Of a DNA stretch of 27,462 bases, positions 25,229-27,462 are shown piece by piece. The notes beneath the pieces are model-generated. The model saw nothing but the letters and a program-made list of their open reading frames with translations. It searched no databases and had not been told where the DNA came from. Every line of letters starts with the position of its first letter. Within the stretch, counting starts at the first letter, position 1. Origin of the DNA: Deltaproteobacteria bacterium (GTDB lineage Bacteria > Desulfobacterota_B > Binatia > UBA9968); contig JACPSF010000215.1 in NCBI GenBank assembly GCA_016193385.1, forward strand, positions 1 to 27,462. Reading direction: 5' to 3'. The position numbers were made by a program, and so were the translations under genes.

Positions 25229-25827
25229 GATACGGCATGGTCATAGACCTCAAGAAATGTATCGGCTGCACCGGCTGCGCTTTGGTCTGCAAGGCCGAAA
25301 ATGCCACTCCACCTGGGGTCCTCTGGCTACGAGTGATCAAACAGGAGAGCGGCAAATATCCCCAGGTCCGGCGCGTCTCTATGCCTTTGCAGTGCATGCA
25401 TTGCGCCGAGCCGCCCTGTTTGGAGGTCTGTCCCACGGAAGCCACCTTTCAACGCGCCAATGGCATTGTGGATATCGACCCGGAAAAATGCGTGGGGTGC
25501 CGCTATTGCATGATGGCTTGCCCGTACGATCAACGCTTCTATCACGCCAAAGAGCGCACCTACTTCCCCGGCCGCCCCACGCCTTTCGAACTGGCGGGAT
25601 ATCAGCGCCACCAGACCGGGGTGGTCTCCAAATGTAATTTCTGTTCGCCGCGGCTCGAAAAAGGTCTCGACCCCGCCTGTGTGGCCAACTGTATGACGCA
25701 GGCGCGAACCTTCGGTGATCTCGATAACCCCAACAGCGAGATATCCAAGCTCATCCGGGATCGCGGAGGCAACCAGCTTTACCCCGAATTGGGGACAAAT
25801 CCGTCGATTTATTATCTACCACCGTAG
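25225..25827 (+). CDS. PsrB/DmsB-like four-cluster ferredoxin subunit
   Basis: This 200-residue protein has four complete Cys sets: 12/15/18/22, 57/60/65/69, 89/92/95/99 and 137/140/152/156. All fit [4Fe-4S] clusters, in contrast to the Glu-substituted site in the DmsB-like protein at 1398-2153. The C-terminus LGTNPSIYYLPP is typical of PsrB/NrfC proteins. The ATG at 25225 overlaps the catalytic gene's stop codon, which implies translational coupling; longer readings in this frame are inside the catalytic gene. It should pass electrons between the catalytic subunit and the NrfD membrane protein. Confidence 0.93.
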   Translation: MRYGMVIDLKKCIGCTGCALVCKAENATPPGVLWLRVIKQESGKYPQVRRVSMPLQCMHCAEPPCLEVCPTEATFQRANGIVDIDPEKCVGCRYCMMACPYDQRFYHAKERTYFPGRPTPFELAGYQRHQTGVVSKCNFCSPRLEKGLDPACVANCMTQARTFGDLDNPNSEISKLIRDRGGNQLYPELGTNPSIYYLPP

Positions 25828-25838
25828 GGGGGGTATCT

Positions 25839-26729
25839 ATGGCTCGGGCGGAGCCTTTTCAGGTGAGAGTAACAGACTTGCGGGAACGCTTTCGGCCGCA
25901 GCGGGAATGGGCAGAGGGCCGCGGGCTTTTGCTTATCTTGGCCCACTTTTTGACCGGCGCCGGCACAGCGGCATGGCTTTTCGCCGTGCCGTTCCGCTTG
26001 AACTCGGGATTGGTGTTCGGCTTCGTGCTGGCCGCGCTCGGCGGACTTGGACATCTCCTTTTCCTGGGCCGGCCTGAGCGCTTCTGGCGCATGGCGACCC
26101 ACCTGGCAAGCTCCTGGATCAGCCGCGGCCTCGTAGGGTTGACTCTCTTTCTCATCACGGCCCCGCTTTATCTCCTGATCCTGCTCTCGGGAGCCGGAGA
26201 TAGCACTCTGGCCGTCCTAGTTCTGGCCCTCTCGCTGTTAGGAGCGCTTTGGACCGTCATCTACAAGGGATTCGTTTGGGCCTCCAGCAAAGGCATCCCG
26301 TTGTGGAATACGCCATTGGTGCCGGCGCTCTACATCGCTTATGCGTTGCGCGGTGGCATCGCCGTCCTGATCGTGCTGGCGGCGCTGGGTGCTCACCCGC
26401 CGGCTTGGGAGCCGTTGGAGCCGATCAAGCTTTGGCTGGCTGTGTCAACGGGGGTGCTCGTGCTGATCTACCTCGACGTGATGCGCGGCAGCGGGATGAC
26501 CGCACTGCGCTCGGTCGATCTCATACTATTCGGCAAGCTCGCGGTGCCTTTCTACGTCGGGGCGGTTCTTCTCGGATTGATCCTGCCTATCGCTATCGGA
26601 AGCTTCGCGTACTTCGGCGAGCTATCGCGATGGCTGCTGGTCCTTGTGGGCCTTTTTTCGCTGCTTGGCGATCTCGCGATCATTTACTGCGTCGCCAAGG
26701 CTGGTATCTACCGGCCGCTACCGGCCTAG
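25839..26729 (+). CDS. NrfD/PsrC-family integral membrane subunit
   Basis: This 296-residue protein has about eight hydrophobic segments after a charged N-terminal ~28 residues. GHLLFLGRPERFWRM (around residues 71-85) and SSWISRGL (91-98) are signature loops of NrfD/PsrC-type quinone-interacting subunits. ATG 25839 is preceded by a run of seven G about 6 nt upstream, an unusually long SD. It begins 11 nt after the ferredoxin gene and completes a catalytic-ferredoxin-membrane trio. The protein anchors the complex and exchanges electrons with menaquinone or ubiquinone. Confidence 0.92.
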   Translation: MARAEPFQVRVTDLRERFRPQREWAEGRGLLLILAHFLTGAGTAAWLFAVPFRLNSGLVFGFVLAALGGLGHLLFLGRPERFWRMATHLASSWISRGLVGLTLFLITAPLYLLILLSGAGDSTLAVLVLALSLLGALWTVIYKGFVWASSKGIPLWNTPLVPALYIAYALRGGIAVLIVLAALGAHPPAWEPLEPIKLWLAVSTGVLVLIYLDVMRGSGMTALRSVDLILFGKLAVPFYVGAVLLGLILPIAIGSFAYFGELSRWLLVLVGLFSLLGDLAIIYCVAKAGIYRPLPA

Positions 26730-26737
26730 GGCGGACT

Positions 26738-26848
26738 ATGCTTCAGCCGATCACTTGCACTGTCACTTATGTAGGCCTGATGCAGCGGCTTTCGGAGCAG
26801 CGTGAAGTGGAGATCATCGTCTTAGGACCTCCACTCGCGGGAGGTTAA
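26738..26848 (+). CDS. Minimal MoaD-like protein (36 aa) with Gly-Gly tail
   Basis: This very short ORF begins ITCTVTYVGLMQRLSE, like the first strand of MoaD. It jumps directly to REVEIIVLGPPLAGG, like the last strand and the Gly-Gly tail; compare STEVKVFVLSAIAGG in the MoaD at 22354. About 60 residues, including the central helix, are missing. It lies in the MoaD position just before a catalytic gene, as in the first module. ATG 26738 has GGCGG nearby, 8 nt after the NrfD stop. The last Gly-Gly codons (GGAGGT) also form the SD for the next gene. It may be a relic, an assembly collapse or a genuine minimal tail peptide. Confidence 0.6.
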   Translation: MLQPITCTVTYVGLMQRLSEQREVEIIVLGPPLAGG

Positions 26849-26853
26849 CCCCC

Positions 26854-27462
26854 ATGGCGGCTCTCCAGACCAGAGAGGCCATCTGGGAAGACACCTGGAT
26901 CCCCACGGCCTGCGACATGTGCTACAACGCCTGCACGGTCCGGGTCCACCGAGTCAACGGCGTTGCCGTCAAGGTCGAGGGCATCCCCGAGGCCCCTCCG
27001 AACTATGGCAAGATTTGCGCCAAGGGGAACGCAGCCCTGATGAATCTCTATAACCCCCAGCGCATCACGACGCCGCTGGTGCGCACGAATCGCGCGAAAG
27101 GCATCGGCATAAACCCAGGCTGGAAAAAGCTTTCTTGGGATGACGCGCTGAAACTCCTGACCCACAAGCTCACGGCGGCCCGGGCCAAAGATCCGCGCAG
27201 TCTGGTTGCGGCCACCTTTGACCGCTACGCCCACTTCGCCCTGCGCGCCTTTCTTGCTGCCTTCGGGAGCCCCAACCTTACGACGGTATCAGCGGGATTT
27301 TTCTGCGGCAACGGCGTGCACCCTGTGGCCTACACTCTGACCGGCTCCAACGATGTCCATCCCGACCTCAAGCTCTGTAATTATCTCCTCATGTTCGGAA
27401 CTTCCTACGGCTTTGTGGCGCAGATGAACGCCATGGGGTTGACTCAAGAAATGGCTGAGGCC
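26854..27462 (+). CDS. Molybdopterin/tungstopterin oxidoreductase catalytic subunit (N-terminal 203 residues; 3' end off window)
   Basis: This is the first part of a second catalytic subunit, related to the protein at 22652-25228. Cys20-x2-Cys23-x3-Cys27-x27-Cys55 form the [4Fe-4S] site with identical spacing. Cys151 in FFCGNGVHP is at the same place as the putative metal-ligand Cys149 of the paralogue. NPGWKKLSWDDAL and YLLMFGTSYG also align. The ATG at 26854 has GGGAGG 9 nt upstream. The reading frame stays open to the window end. It probably starts a duplicated copy of the catalytic-ferredoxin module; the following genes are not visible. Confidence 0.9.
   Translation, partial: MAALQTREAIWEDTWIPTACDMCYNACTVRVHRVNGVAVKVEGIPEAPPNYGKICAKGNAALMNLYNPQRITTPLVRTNRAKGIGINPGWKKLSWDDALKLLTHKLTAARAKDPRSLVAATFDRYAHFALRAFLAAFGSPNLTTVSAGFFCGNGVHPVAYTLTGSNDVHPDLKLCNYLLMFGTSYGFVAQMNAMGLTQEMAEA

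Overview
This window is almost entirely molybdenum/tungsten pterin oxidoreductase genes of the DMSO reductase superfamily, with their iron-sulfur, membrane, chaperone and sulfur-carrier partners. It looks like a bacterial chromosome segment. Base composition is GC-rich (high fifties percent by eye), gene packing is dense, Shine-Dalgarno (SD) sites are strong, and several genes overlap by 1-4 nt. The content suggests an anaerobic or facultatively anaerobic, metabolically versatile bacterium, plausibly an uncultivated deltaproteobacterium-like lineage. No phylogenetic marker gene is present, so the taxon is not determined. I saw no tRNA, rRNA, transposase or CRISPR.

Minus-strand block (21970 down to 1, read right to left). 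It opens with an EbdB/DdhB-type four-cluster Fe-S beta subunit and a TorD/NarJ-type chaperone. Five EbdA-like (type II DMSO reductase family) catalytic alpha subunits follow, interspersed with other genes: alpha-1 (17454-20279), alpha-2 (14775-17457, broken), alpha-3 (11973-14699), alpha-4 (8122-10850, broken) and alpha-5 (2235-5051). Between and beside them lie a U32-peptidase-like Fe-S protein, two 67-residue YHS-domain proteins, two DmsA-like catalytic subunits (5315-7876 and one running off the left edge) and a DmsB-like Fe-S subunit. Gaps are at most 81 nt, so the block could be one long operon. Only one type II beta subunit and one chaperone serve five alpha genes. No haem-b gamma subunit and no twin-arginine leader is visible on any type II alpha.

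Divergent control region (21971-22353). This AT-richer gap has a good -24/-12 (sigma-54) promoter candidate facing each way: TGGCAC-N5-ATGCT for the minus operon and TGGCAT-N5-TTGCG for the plus operon. The two blocks may therefore be co-regulated by an enhancer-binding protein.

Plus-strand block (22354-27462). A MoaD/ThiS-like sulfur carrier, a Cys-ligated-type catalytic alpha subunit, a four-cluster ferredoxin subunit and an NrfD/PsrC-type membrane subunit form a PsrABC-like quinone-linked module. A 36-residue internally deleted MoaD-like ORF ending in Gly-Gly comes next, then the N-terminus of a second catalytic subunit that runs off the right edge.

Working model (inference). The minus block encodes a family of probably cytoplasmic EbdA-like enzymes, with different substrates but a shared beta subunit and chaperone. 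The closest recognised relatives carry out oxygen-independent C-H hydroxylation or oxyanion/sulfur redox chemistry. The substrate cannot be read from the sequence. Three members (alpha-2, alpha-4, second MoaD) carry internal deletions, which points either to recent decay within an amplified family or to assembly errors.
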